A stretch of 64,000 nucleotides of DNA, taken from Acetobacteraceae bacterium (GTDB taxonomy: Bacteria > Pseudomonadota > Alphaproteobacteria > Acetobacterales > Acetobacteraceae). A program made the position numbers and the translations under genes. A model generated the notes under the pieces. The model saw only the letters and a program-made list of their open reading frames with translations. It was not told where the DNA came from and made no database searches. Of the stretch, positions 7,978-16,615 are shown piece after piece (within the stretch, counting starts at the first letter, position 1; each line of letters begins with the position of its first letter). The DNA is taken from positions 1 through 64,000 of the forward strand of contig JAIXWG010000070.1 in assembly GCA_027482245.1 (NCBI GenBank), given 5' to 3'.

Positions 7978-9201
7978 CTATCCGCGCCGCCCTGGCGTCA
8001 GCATCCAGATGGTGGTCAGCACCTGCAACGCCAGCGTCATGCCGAGCGCCCAGCCGTAACCGGCGGGGTCCCAGCCGCCGGTCGCAACGCGCGGCCACAG
8101 GTCCAGGATCCAGCCGATGGCATTCTGCAGCACGAAGACCAAGCCGAGCATCGAGGCGTTGATGGCGGTGGCGACGCGCCCCGCCAGTTCCGGCCCGAAG
8201 CGCTGGCCGATGGCGGCATAGCCGGAAGGCCCGGCCGCGGCACACATCGCGAAGGTGAACCACAGCACCCCCAGCGCGACCGGGTCGCGGAAGGGCAGCC
8301 AGATCAGCAGCACCTGCACCGCGGCGATGATCCCCATGGCCACCAGCGGCACCAGCATCGGCCCCGCGCCCCGGCGCTGCAGGAAGGATGCCGCCTGGCC
8401 CGTGCCCGCGCTGCCCACCATCAGCCCGGCCGCATAGGCCAGCAGCAGGGAAGCCCGCGCGGCATCATCCATCAGCGCCACGTCCCGCAGCCAAGGCCCG
8501 GCCCAGAGGCCCTGGTAGGTGAAGTTGAGGGCGGAGAGCACCGCCACCGCCGGCGCGAAGCGCAGGAAGGCGGGGTGGACGAAGATCTTCCCGAACTCCG
8601 CGATCTCCTGCGTGAAGGACCGGCGCGGCGGCGGCGGCGCGCCGGGCCCGCGATCCGGCACGCTGGACCAGATCCAGCCCGCGACCGCGACGGCGAACAG
8701 CGCCAGCACCACGAAGACGCCGCGCCAGCCGATGACCGGCACCATCCAGGCCACGGGGACGGTCGCCGCCACGCTGCCGCAGGCGCCGACGAAGACGCCG
8801 AGGCCCGTCATCCCCGCGACCCGGTCGCGCGGATACCATTGCGTGTTGACCTTGAGCATCGCGATCAGCCCGGCCGAGACGCCGAAGCCCGTCACCGCCC
8901 GTCCGACCGCCAGCCAGACCGGCCCCGGCCCGATGGCGCAGATGACGAAGCCGAGCCCGGCGACGACCCCCAGCACCGTCTGCACGCGGCGGGAGCCCCA
9001 GAGGTCGATGGCCAGCCCGATCGGCAGCTGCGCCAGCCCGTAGCTCGCGAAGAACACCGCGGCGAGCAGGCCGAGTTCACTCGCGCTGAGGCCGAATTCC
9101 AGCGCTAGCAGCGGCCCCACCGTCGCGATCATGGTCCGCGAGGCCTGGTTGACGAAGTTCAACCCGGCGAGCGGGAGGGTGAGCCGGGCGAACATGCGCA
9201 T
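7978..9201 (-). CDS. MFS transporter
   Basis: A 407-residue polytopic inner-membrane protein with about 12 hydrophobic helices and a central cytoplasmic loop rich in Pro and Arg (SVPDRGPGAPPPPRRSF, around 195-210). The loop between helices 2 and 3 has the MFS-type IGLAIDLWGSRRV (about 62-74), a version of the G-x3-D-x2-G-R-R/K signature. No substrate can be assigned from the sequence. It is spaced 27 bp from the endonuclease-like gene upstream and 13 bp from ppk2 downstream, which suggests co-transcription. Confidence 0.85.
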   Translation of the reverse strand: MRMFARLTLPLAGLNFVNQASRTMIATVGPLLALEFGLSASELGLLAAVFFASYGLAQLPIGLAIDLWGSRRVQTVLGVVAGLGFVICAIGPGPVWLAVGRAVTGFGVSAGLIAMLKVNTQWYPRDRVAGMTGLGVFVGACGSVAATVPVAWMVPVIGWRGVFVVLALFAVAVAGWIWSSVPDRGPGAPPPPRRSFTQEIAEFGKIFVHPAFLRFAPAVAVLSALNFTYQGLWAGPWLRDVALMDDAARASLLLAYAAGLMVGSAGTGQAASFLQRRGAGPMLVPLVAMGIIAAVQVLLIWLPFRDPVALGVLWFTFAMCAAAGPSGYAAIGQRFGPELAGRVATAINASMLGLVFVLQNAIGWILDLWPRVATGGWDPAGYGWALGMTLALQVLTTIWMLTPGRRG

Positions 9202-9228
9202 GGGGCGATGGTGGCACGCCCCGCGCCG

Positions 9229-10098
9229 TTACGGCAGACGCATCCGCACCGAAACGGGGCAATGGTCGGACAGGCGGTCGCGGTAGCTGCGGTCGCGTTC
9301 CGCATAGGTCATCACCGCCAGGCTGCGCGGCACCAGCCACTCCCGCGCCGCGCCGCCGAGCAGCAGATGGTCGATGAAGGGCCGCCCGCCGCGGGCATCG
9401 GACCAGCAGGGGGTGGAGAGCCCGGCCGTCGGCCGCGCGATCGGCGCCCCATCCTCGACGATGCGGAGGAAGTCGTCGTTCTCCGTCATGCGGCGGTTGA
9501 AGTCGCCGAGGATGGCGAAGGCCACGCCCTCCCGCCGCCGCGCCTCCGCCCAGCGGGCGATGATCTCCGCCTGGCGCTGCAGCCCCTGGCAGTCGCGGTT
9601 GGTGTTCGCGCCCAAGGCATCCTCTCGGCACCCGGCATCGAGGTGTACGGACAGAAGGCGCAGCCGCGCGCCGGAGGGCGCTGCGACGATGATGTCGGCG
9701 CCGCGCCGCAGGCTGCGCCGCGCCCCGGCGCGGAGGTCGAGTGCCGCCAGGTCCGGCTGCGGGATCACGCGCAGCGTGCGCCGCACGGCGAAGCCCGGGC
9801 GCTGGACGTCATCCTCATCCGTCAGGTGGATGGCATAGGTGGCGGGGTCGAAGACGCGGGCGGCGGCCTGTTCGCCATCGATCTCCTGGATCGCGACCAC
9901 ATCGGCGGCGAGCCGTTGCGCATAGCCGCGCAGCAGCGCGAAGTCGCCGGGTTCGCGGACGCGCAGATCCCGCGGCAGGTCGCCATGCCCGGCCGGCTTC
10001 AGCGTCAGCCAGGCGATGTTCCAGGTGGCGAGCTTGATCTCCGTCTGCGCCGCGGCGGGTGTGGCGAAGAGGAGGAGCAGGATCAGCAGGATGCGCAT
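9229..10098 (-). CDS. Secreted endonuclease/exonuclease/phosphatase family protein
   Basis: A 289-residue protein with a signal peptide (residues 1-18, ending AAAQ) and all EEP-fold catalytic motifs: TWNIAW (Asn27), IQEID (Glu72), SVHLDAGC (His152), GDFNRR (Asp199, Asn201) and a C-terminal SDHCPV (Asp278, His279). The family hydrolyses phosphodiesters in DNA, RNA, phospholipids or inositol phosphates. Export makes an extracellular or periplasmic nuclease or phosphodiesterase likely. It starts 8 nt after the stop codon of the nuclease-helicase gene, so it is the fifth gene of that compact operon. Confidence 0.88.
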   Translation of the reverse strand: MRILLILLLLFATPAAAQTEIKLATWNIAWLTLKPAGHGDLPRDLRVREPGDFALLRGYAQRLAADVVAIQEIDGEQAAARVFDPATYAIHLTDEDDVQRPGFAVRRTLRVIPQPDLAALDLRAGARRSLRRGADIIVAAPSGARLRLLSVHLDAGCREDALGANTNRDCQGLQRQAEIIARWAEARRREGVAFAILGDFNRRMTENDDFLRIVEDGAPIARPTAGLSTPCWSDARGGRPFIDHLLLGGAAREWLVPRSLAVMTYAERDRSYRDRLSDHCPVSVRMRLP

Positions 10099-10106
10099 GG
10101 CGCGCG

Positions 10107-12107
10107 CTATAGCAGCAGCGCGGGGGCGGCGTCCTGCACGGGCGCGGGGGTGGGCAGGGGGCGCGCGCCGCAGGATTCGAGGAATGCGGCGACGGCGTCA
10201 TAGGTCGCGGCATCGCGCGTCGGGTCATGGAAGGGCGTGCCGCGCGGGCTGCCGCGCGGGATCCAGATCACCGTCTCATAGCGCGCTCGGGTCAGCAGGA
10301 CGCGGTAGGTGTTGCGGACGAAGGCGAATTCCTTCAGGTCGCGCTGCCAGACCGCGCCCACGAAGCGCCTCGCCTGCCAGCCATCCCCGCCGCGGATGAA
10401 GTCGCCGCCCCAGGCAAGCCCTGCCACATCCAACTCCAGACCCTGGCAGTCATATTCCGTCGCGATGGTCTCCAGCGCGTCGGAGGCCCGGATGTCCGGC
10501 CAGCGGCGGAGGAACCAGTCCGCCACATCCTCCACCTGCACGCCGAGCCCCTCCGCCCGCAGCCGCTTCGCCCCCGCGGCGGCCAGCAGCCCCGCGCGCC
10601 GCTGCCCGCGAGCCCGTTCGCGCAGCGCGCCGCGCAGAGCGTCGAGGTCGCGCGTGACCAGGAAGGGCAGGGCCTCGCAGCCCGCGGCGATGTCCCGCGC
10701 CTCCGCCACCGAATCGCGCAGCACGGCATCCACCCAGGCGGCGCCGGCGCTTTCCCGAACGCTGCGGATGGGCGTCGCGAGGTCCAGCGCGGGGTCGATC
10801 CGCAGCCAGGGCGCGGCGGGTTCGGCCAGGCGCTGTGCGGGCTCGGAAGCCTGCACGGCGCGCGGGGCGGCGACGGCGCGCCAGCGCGGATCGCGCGCGA
10901 TGACGCGGCCCCATTCGGCCAGGCCGGCCTCGCCCGTGTTGATCTCCTGCCCATTGCCGATCAGCGCGACCACCACCGCCCAGCCGTCATGGCGGCCCAT
11001 GATGTCGAGGGTATGCGCGGGCTCGCTCATGGTGAGGGTCGAGGGCTTGTTGCGCGTGCCGAGCACGGCCTTGGCCTCATCCCAGGCACGCTGCGCCTCG
11101 TCGAAGACGATCAGGCGTTCGGGCGGCGGCGCCGCCAGGCCCGGCTTGGCGTTGTCCTCCAGGAAGCGGTGCACGTTCTGCAGCGCGGCCTTCACGCGGC
11201 GCTCCGCCTCCGGCCGCTTGCACTCGCCCCGTTCCACCGCATCCCGCGCCAGCGCCGCGCGCAGCACGGTGATGAGGGGCGCATTGCCGGTGAGGAAGGC
11301 GGCGCCATCCATCCGCGCCTCGCCGAAGATGGCGTTGAGGCCGCAGAGCGTCTTGCCCGCGCCCGGGATGCCGGTGACGAAGATCGCGACCTTCGCGGCT
11401 TCCTCCCGCGCTTCCGCCACGGCGTGCCGGATCGCCTGCGCCGTGCGGGTCAGGTTGGCGGCATCCGCCCGCGCCGTCGCAATCTCCCGCACCCCGTTGC
11501 GGGCATAGAGCAGCGTCGCGGCCTCCACGATCGTGGGCACGGGGCGATAGGGCGCGTCGAGCCAGGCGGCACCCTCCAGCGGTGTGTTGGCTTCCGGTGC
11601 CGAGGACTGCACCCAGCGCAGCAGCGCGCCGAGCCCCGCGCTGCCGCAGGCGATGGGGCGCAGCACGCCGTGCCAGATCAACGGCGGCTCGGCGGGTGGC
11701 GTGAAGCCGCCGCTGCCGGCCACCAGCACGGGCAGGATGGGATGGGCGCGGCTGCCGGCGTGGAAGTCGCGCAGGTCCAGCGCGTAATCCTCGGCCTCCG
11801 CCAGCGTGGCGGGGGACGCGGCGGCGGTCTTGAACTCCAGCGCGATGATGGCGCGGTCCGTCAGCACCACCGCATCGATGCGCTTCTCCAGCCGCAGCAG
11901 GTCGTATTCCAGCGCGATGGTCCAGGCCTGGCCGTCGGCCTCCCTGATCGCCACGGCCAGCGCGCGGATCTGCTGCTGCCAGGCGAAATCCTGGTCCACG
12001 CTGCCAGCATAGCCGCGCGACTGCTGGGCGGCGGCGAGGCGCCCGATCGTGTCGCGCGGGTCGCGCGCCAGCAGTTCCGCCCCCGTGCAGGCGAACCAGG
12101 CCCTCAC
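10107..12107 (-). CDS. PD-(D/E)xK nuclease fused to DUF2075 helicase-like ATPase
   Basis: A 666-residue cytoplasmic protein. Residues 60-100 look like a PD-(D/E)xK nuclease core (RIDAVVLTDRAIIALEFKT: Asp78, Glu91, Lys93). A P-loop helicase-like domain follows with Walker A GIPGAGKT (246-253), LTGNAPLITVL, Walker B FDEAQ (about 335-339), a GNGQEIN motif and a C-terminal VLLTRAR, the pattern of DUF2075 / superfamily 1 proteins. This architecture suggests DNA or RNA processing, possibly defence; no function is established here. The start is GTG, overlapping the DUF350 stop as GTGA, which implies coupled translation. An antisense reading frame of similar length is a GC-bias shadow. Confidence 0.82.
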   Translation of the reverse strand: MRAWFACTGAELLARDPRDTIGRLAAAQQSRGYAGSVDQDFAWQQQIRALAVAIREADGQAWTIALEYDLLRLEKRIDAVVLTDRAIIALEFKTAAASPATLAEAEDYALDLRDFHAGSRAHPILPVLVAGSGGFTPPAEPPLIWHGVLRPIACGSAGLGALLRWVQSSAPEANTPLEGAAWLDAPYRPVPTIVEAATLLYARNGVREIATARADAANLTRTAQAIRHAVAEAREEAAKVAIFVTGIPGAGKTLCGLNAIFGEARMDGAAFLTGNAPLITVLRAALARDAVERGECKRPEAERRVKAALQNVHRFLEDNAKPGLAAPPPERLIVFDEAQRAWDEAKAVLGTRNKPSTLTMSEPAHTLDIMGRHDGWAVVVALIGNGQEINTGEAGLAEWGRVIARDPRWRAVAAPRAVQASEPAQRLAEPAAPWLRIDPALDLATPIRSVRESAGAAWVDAVLRDSVAEARDIAAGCEALPFLVTRDLDALRGALRERARGQRRAGLLAAAGAKRLRAEGLGVQVEDVADWFLRRWPDIRASDALETIATEYDCQGLELDVAGLAWGGDFIRGGDGWQARRFVGAVWQRDLKEFAFVRNTYRVLLTRARYETVIWIPRGSPRGTPFHDPTRDAATYDAVAAFLESCGARPLPTPAPVQDAAPALLL

Positions 12108-12505
12108 GTCGAAAGGCAGGCCGCGTTCAGCATTCCCACCGCGATCGCCACCGCCGCCTTCAGGATGGAGCCCGCGCTTTCCCCCTTCTCCATCGCCACC
12201 CGCCAGCCGCTGCCCAGCAGCTTCGCCACCACGAAGAAGGCCAGCAGCTGCACCAGCAGCGCCACCACGGCCCAGACCGCGGCGTCCAGGATGTTGACGC
12301 TGTGCGCGAAGGCGCTGGCGATGGGCAGCGCGAAGCCGATGATGGCGCCGCCGAAGCCGATCGCCGCCCCCGCATTGCCCGCGCGGATCAGCGCCATCTC
12401 GTCATGCGGCGTCACGCGGAGGTAGGTGGCCATGGCGAAGGCCAGCAGGGCGATGGCGACGACGAAGTAGATCAGGAAGCCGGGCAGGTTGGCGAGGCTG
12501 GTCAC
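12104..12505 (-). CDS. DUF350 family inner-membrane protein (YjfL-like)
   Basis: A 133-residue protein made almost wholly of four hydrophobic helices (about 8-28, 42-65, 70-97 and 105-130) with short loops. The GFGGAIIGFALPIASAF region is typical of DUF350/YjfL proteins. Enterobacteria carry YjfL next to a DUF1190 protein (YjfM) and a glutathionylspermidine-synthase-like enzyme (YjfC); all three types are adjacent here in compact order. The start is GTG, overlapping the previous stop by 4 nt (GTGA), and its own stop overlaps the nuclease-helicase start in the same way. Molecular function unknown. Confidence 0.85.
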   Translation of the reverse strand: MTSLANLPGFLIYFVVAIALLAFAMATYLRVTPHDEMALIRAGNAGAAIGFGGAIIGFALPIASAFAHSVNILDAAVWAVVALLVQLLAFFVVAKLLGSGWRVAMEKGESAGSILKAAVAIAVGMLNAACLST

Positions 12506-13632
12506 GATGGGTTCTCCCCCTCGAAGAGGTGCGGCACGAAGCGGCTGGTGTCGCGCGTCACCGGCGTCGCGTCCTCCCGGATGCCGATGCCGCAGGCGCG
12601 GCCGCCGATGATCCAGGACCCGATCACGGGGTAGCGGCCGTCGAAGCGGGGAAGCTCCGCGTAGGCCTGCCAGACCCGCGGCTGGTCGCCATAGGGGCCC
12701 GGCGTCTCGATGCCCGGTGCCGTGATGTTGGCACCCTCCCGCCCCCAGAGCGGCTTCGACAATTCGGGCCCGCCGGTCTTCCCGGGTTCCAGGAAGGCGG
12801 GCAGCAGGTTCGGGTGGTCGGGGAACAGGTACCAGAGCAGTGAGAGGAAGGCCTTGGAGGCCGGGATCAACCGCCAGCAGGGCTCGATCCAGCGCGTCGG
12901 TGCCGTCGCGATGCTGGCCGCGAAGGGCTCCGCGAGCAGCCAGTCCCAGGGGTATAGCTTGAAGATGGCGGCGATCTCCCGCTCCTCCATGTCCCGGAAG
13001 CGGCCGCGGCCCCAGCCGATCTCGTCCATGAAGAGGAAGGGCGCCTCGATCCCGGCCTGGATGGCGGTGTCGCGGAGGTAGTCGACCGTGCCGCGATCCT
13101 CCTCATGGTCCCGCACGCAGGCGAAGTGCACGCGCGGCGGCAGCTTCAGCGTCGGCCAGGTGGCGATCAGCGCCTCATGGATCGAATTGAACTGGTCGGC
13201 GGGGCGGGGCTGGCCCTCGCTGAGGCATTGCAGCCATTCCCACTGGATGACGCTCGCCTCGAACAGGGCCGTCGGCGTGTCGGCGTTGTATTCGAGCAGC
13301 TTCGGCGCCCCCGTGCCGTCCCAGCGCAGGTCGAGTCGGCCGTAGAGCGACGGCTCCCGCTTCTCCCACGACGCCGTCACCAGCGGCCAGGCGCCGGCGG
13401 GGATGCCGAGGGGGCCATGCATGTTGTGGCGCACCGCGTAGTCCACCGCTTCCCGGCACCGCGCCTCGATTTCCGTGGTGGCGTCGTCCAGCACGTCCAC
13501 CCCGGCGGCCGTGAAGCGGTAGCAGGCGGTCTCGTCCCAATAGGGCTCGCCCGCGATCTCCGCGAAGGCGAAGCCGAGCCGCGCGGCGCGTTCCCGGAGG
13601 TCCGGCCGCGGGGCCATCCCGACGCGCCGCAT
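12502..13632 (-). CDS. Glutathionylspermidine synthase-like ATP-grasp enzyme (YjfC/YgiC-like)
   Basis: A 376-residue ligase-like protein. Recognisable segments: YWDETACYRF near the N-terminus, GRLDLRWDGTGAPKLLEYNADTP (split around 100-125) and the C-terminal PLWGREGANI followed by PVIGSWIIGG, all typical of the synthase domain of glutathionylspermidine synthase and its YgiC/YjfC relatives. These lack the amidase domain; they probably form an amide or peptide bond, with the true substrate unresolved. The ATG lies 2 nt after the stop of the lipoprotein gene, and the end overlaps DUF350 as GTGA. Longer upstream starts would run through the lipoprotein gene. Confidence 0.88.
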   Translation of the reverse strand: MRRVGMAPRPDLRERAARLGFAFAEIAGEPYWDETACYRFTAAGVDVLDDATTEIEARCREAVDYAVRHNMHGPLGIPAGAWPLVTASWEKREPSLYGRLDLRWDGTGAPKLLEYNADTPTALFEASVIQWEWLQCLSEGQPRPADQFNSIHEALIATWPTLKLPPRVHFACVRDHEEDRGTVDYLRDTAIQAGIEAPFLFMDEIGWGRGRFRDMEEREIAAIFKLYPWDWLLAEPFAASIATAPTRWIEPCWRLIPASKAFLSLLWYLFPDHPNLLPAFLEPGKTGGPELSKPLWGREGANITAPGIETPGPYGDQPRVWQAYAELPRFDGRYPVIGSWIIGGRACGIGIREDATPVTRDTSRFVPHLFEGENPS

Positions 13633-13634
13633 GG

Positions 13635-13925
13635 TCAGCCGCTGCTCGAGGCGGAGGAGCCACCGAAGCCGCCGCGGGCGGAGGAACCGCCGGTGCTGGC
13701 CGCGGTGGCGGCGGGGGAGGATGACGTGCGGCCGCTGAACCAGGACCCGCCGTAGTGGGAGGATCGCGACCGGCTCTGCTGGCAGATCTGCTCCGCATTC
13801 GGGCGCTGTTCCGCCCGCGCCCGCGCGCATTCCGCGGCACGCGCCTCATCGTCGCCGCAGGCCGCGAGCAGCGATGTCACGCCGCCTCCCAGCAGCACCA
13901 GGCGCAGGGCTTTCGTTCGTCTCAC
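13635..13925 (-). CDS. Small lipoprotein, DUF1190 (YgiB/YjfM)-like
   Basis: A 96-residue protein with a lipoprotein signal peptide (LLAAC, Cys at about residue 23), a Cys-containing middle (AECARARAEQRPNAEQICQQ) and a Ser/Gly tail ending RGGFGGSSASSSG. The RGGFG tail and the position directly before a glutathionylspermidine-synthase-like gene match the YgiB-YgiC and YjfM-YjfC pairs of enterobacteria. It is the first gene of the operon; 46 bp separate it from the upstream EamA gene. Assignment depends more on context and tail than on overall similarity. Confidence 0.65.
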   Translation of the reverse strand: MRRTKALRLVLLGGGVTSLLAACGDDEARAAECARARAEQRPNAEQICQQSRSRSSHYGGSWFSGRTSSSPAATAASTGGSSARGGFGGSSASSSG

Positions 13926-13971
13926 CGGGAAAGCGTAACAGCGCCGCGCGCCGCTTGCGAAGGCTTTCCCG

Positions 13972-14844
13972 TCAGCGCCGGGCAGGCCAGGTCGCCAGCA
14001 GCATGCTGCCCGTCAACAGGAGAAAACCCGCGGCATGGGTGGCGGTGAAGACCTCCCCCAGGAAGAAGATGGCAACCAGGGCGGAGGTCGCGGGCAGGAA
14101 GGCGGTGAAGACGCCCGCGATGCCGGCCGGCGCGCGCTTCAGCCCCTGGTACCAGAGCAGCAGGCAGAGGACGGAGGCCGTCAGCGAATGGAAGACCAGC
14201 AGCCCCGCCGTGACGGGCTGCGCCAGCGCCACCACCGCGCCGGCCACGGGAATGCAGAAGGGCAGCAGCATCAGGGCGGAGAAGACCTGCATCCAGAGGC
14301 TGGCGGTGACCACCGGCGCATGCCCCGCCAGGCGCTTCGCCAGCAGGACATAGAGCGCTTCCCCGCAGACACCGCCGAAGACGAGGAGGTTGCCGAGCAG
14401 GCTGCCATGCGCGCCATCGCTGCCGAGCCTGGCCAGGGTGATCGCCGCCATGCCGAAGGCGGCCAGGGCCACGGCCGCCCATTGCCGCGGCGGCAGCCTC
14501 TCCCGCAGCCAGAGCGCGCTGCCGACCGCGACCACCGCCGGCAGCGTCGCCAGCACCAGCCCGGCCTCCAGCGCCGTGGTCAGTCGGAGGCCGCCGAGCA
14601 GCCCCGCATTGTAGATGACGGTGCCGAAGAAGGCCTGCAGCGCCAGGTTCCAGAGGCCCCGGCGCTCGATCCGCGGCAGCCCCTCCATGGCCTTGGCCAG
14701 CGGCCACAGGACCAGCACGGCCAGCGCACAGCGCAGCCCGGCGATCATGGGGATGGGCAGGTCCTGCGCCAGCAGCTTCGCCACGCCCACATTGGCGCCG
14801 ACGAACGCCATGGAGAGGGCGAGCTGGAAATAGGCGAGGATCAC
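13972..14844 (-). CDS. EamA/DMT family permease
   Basis: A 290-residue inner-membrane protein with about ten hydrophobic helices in two EamA repeats (about 5-135 and 150-285). It shows the typical internal Glu of repeat one (TTALEAGLVLATLPA) and the matching FLPATSALVAIFFLGEVF of repeat two. Such carriers export amino acids, nucleosides or other metabolites; no substrate can be given. The genes on both sides run in the same direction with gaps of 43-46 bp, so co-transcription is possible but not close coupling. Confidence 0.88.
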   Translation of the reverse strand: MILAYFQLALSMAFVGANVGVAKLLAQDLPIPMIAGLRCALAVLVLWPLAKAMEGLPRIERRGLWNLALQAFFGTVIYNAGLLGGLRLTTALEAGLVLATLPAVVAVGSALWLRERLPPRQWAAVALAAFGMAAITLARLGSDGAHGSLLGNLLVFGGVCGEALYVLLAKRLAGHAPVVTASLWMQVFSALMLLPFCIPVAGAVVALAQPVTAGLLVFHSLTASVLCLLLWYQGLKRAPAGIAGVFTAFLPATSALVAIFFLGEVFTATHAAGFLLLTGSMLLATWPARR

Positions 14845-14887
14845 GGCCTCGGTTCTACATCGCTTCGCGGCGTTCCTTGAAGCCGCC

Positions 14888-16051
14888 TCAGCCTTCGCCG
14901 TCGCGCCTGAAGGGCGACGATTCGTGCAAGGCCTCGATCTCCCGCATCATCGCGGGGCGTTCCTGGTCGAGGAAGTCGGCCACCGCGCGGCGCAGCCCGC
15001 GATGCTCGATCCAGTGCGCGGAATAGGTGGGCACGGGCAGGTAGCCGCGCTGGATCTTGTGCTCGCCCTGCGCGCCGGCCTCCACGCGGGGCAGCTTGTG
15101 CTCGATGGCGAAGTCGATGGCGCGGTAGTAGCAGAGCTCGAAATGCAGGAAGGGCGCATCGACCAGGCAGCCCCAGTTGCGGCCGAACAGCGCTTCCTCG
15201 CCGAGCAGGTTCAGCGCGCCGGCGACGGGTTCGCCATCCTGCTCCGCCACCATCAGCACGACGCGGTCGCCGAGCCTCTCGCCGAGCATCGGCCAGAACG
15301 CCTTCTTCAGATACGCGCTGCGGCCCCACTTCTTGTCGGAGGTGGAGAGGTAGAAGCGGTGGAAGGCGTCCCAGTGGCGGGGCGTGATCTCATGCCCGCG
15401 CAGAGTCTTGAGGACGAAGCCGGAGGCCTCGGCATCCCGCCGCTCCCGCTTGATCTGCTTCCGCTTGCGGGACGCCAGCGTGCCCAGGAAGTCGTCGAAG
15501 CTGGCGTAGCCGGCATTGGTCCAGTGGAACTGCGTGCCGATGCGCTGCAGCCAGCCGGCCTCGCCCAGCGCCTCCCACTCCGGGGCCTGGCAGAAGGTGA
15601 CGTGGATGGAGGAGAGGTCGAGCTGCCCGCAGGCCTGCACAAGCCCCTGGGCCAGCGCGCCGACGCCGACCTCGCAGCCCGGCCGCACCAGCAGGCGTGG
15701 CCCAGGTACGGGGCTGAAGGGCGCCGCCACCTGCAGCTTCGGGTAGTAGCGGCCGCCGGCGCGTTCGAAGGCATCCGCCCAGCCATGGTCGAAGACGTAT
15801 TCGCCCTGGCTGTGCATCTTCGCATACATCGGCGCGCAGGCGACGAGCCGCCCGCCTTCGTCCCGCAGCGCCGCGTGCTGCGGCAGCCAGCCCGTGCGCC
15901 CGCCTACGCTGCCCGATTCCTCCAGCGCCTGGAGGAAGGCATGGCTGACGAAGGGATTCGCGGACCCCGCGCAGGCATCCCAATCCGCCGCGGGGATCGC
16001 CGCGATGGTCGGGTGCAGCGAAAGGCTCAGGGATGGCGCCGTGTCGGGCAT
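14888..16051 (-). CDS. GNAT/FemAB-like acyltransferase (COG3146 type)
   Basis: A 387-residue soluble protein. Segments such as NPFVSHAFLQALEESGSVG (32-50), YVFDHGWADAFERAG, LASRKRKQIKRERR, FYLSTSDKKWGR and VEAGAQGEHKIQRGY are characteristic of the FemAB-like family annotated as peptidoglycan-biosynthesis or GNAT protein. These contain two GNAT-like folds and are presumed to transfer an aminoacyl or acyl group, but the natural substrate is not known. The start is the ATG giving MPDTAPSL. Ordinary base composition; neighbours are EamA and RidA in the same direction. Confidence 0.85.
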   Translation of the reverse strand: MPDTAPSLSLSLHPTIAAIPAADWDACAGSANPFVSHAFLQALEESGSVGGRTGWLPQHAALRDEGGRLVACAPMYAKMHSQGEYVFDHGWADAFERAGGRYYPKLQVAAPFSPVPGPRLLVRPGCEVGVGALAQGLVQACGQLDLSSIHVTFCQAPEWEALGEAGWLQRIGTQFHWTNAGYASFDDFLGTLASRKRKQIKRERRDAEASGFVLKTLRGHEITPRHWDAFHRFYLSTSDKKWGRSAYLKKAFWPMLGERLGDRVVLMVAEQDGEPVAGALNLLGEEALFGRNWGCLVDAPFLHFELCYYRAIDFAIEHKLPRVEAGAQGEHKIQRGYLPVPTYSAHWIEHRGLRRAVADFLDQERPAMMREIEALHESSPFRRDGEG

Positions 16052-16093
16052 GGGACTCCAGCTTGGGTTGGCGGCCCGATGCTCAAGCCCGCC

Positions 16094-16561
16094 TCAGGCG
16101 ATCTCGAACATCCCTTCCACTTCCACCGCCGCGTCGGCGGGCAGGGAGGGAACGCCGATGGTGGTGCGCGCATGCCGCCCGGCATCGCCGAAGACCGCCA
16201 CCGCCATGTCGGAAGCGCCGTTCATCACCACCGCGTGCTGCGTGAAGTCCGGCCCCGCCGCGATGAAGCCACCAAGCCGCACCACGCGCTTCACGCGGTC
16301 CAGGTCCCCGCCGCAGGCGGCCTTCACCTGCGCCACCAGGTTGATGAAGCAGATGCGCGCGGCTTCCTGCCCCTGCTCGATGGAAACGCCGGCGCCGACC
16401 TTGCCGGTCACGGCGACCTTGCCGTCCACGAAGGGGATCTGGCCGGAGACGACCAGCAGGTTGCCCACGATGTTGTAGGCGATGTAGTTCGCCACCGGCG
16501 CTGCCGGTACCGGCAGCGTGATCCCCAACGTCGCGAGCTTTGCCTCGATCATCCCAGCCAT
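16094..16561 (-). CDS. RidA family protein (YjgF/YER057c/UK114)
   Basis: A 155-residue protein of the RidA superfamily, which deaminates reactive enamine/imine intermediates or related substrates. It shows the core patterns LLVVSGQIPF (about 35-44), DLDRVKRVVRLGGFI and the C-terminal ARTTIGVPSLPADAAVEVE, including the Arg at the position of the catalytic Arg of RidA. It is longer at the N-terminus than canonical RidA (about 128 residues), like the larger Rid subfamilies, so the exact reaction is uncertain. Cytoplasmic; no signal peptide. Confidence 0.88.
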   Translation of the reverse strand: MAGMIEAKLATLGITLPVPAAPVANYIAYNIVGNLLVVSGQIPFVDGKVAVTGKVGAGVSIEQGQEAARICFINLVAQVKAACGGDLDRVKRVVRLGGFIAAGPDFTQHAVVMNGASDMAVAVFGDAGRHARTTIGVPSLPADAAVEVEGMFEIA

Positions 16562-16615
16562 GGCGCGGTCTCCCTGCTTGCCGGGCGGGAGACTGCGTCG
16601 GCTGGCCCGAAAACG

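Noticed and set aside
10227-12425. Long open frame antisense to the nuclease-helicase gene
   Set aside because: It lies opposite a protein with clear motifs, is rich in Arg, Gly, Ala and His with no domain, and fits the pattern of GC-bias shadow frames. The same applies to the long frames opposite the carboxypeptidase, decarboxylase, AsmA-like and tyrS genes.
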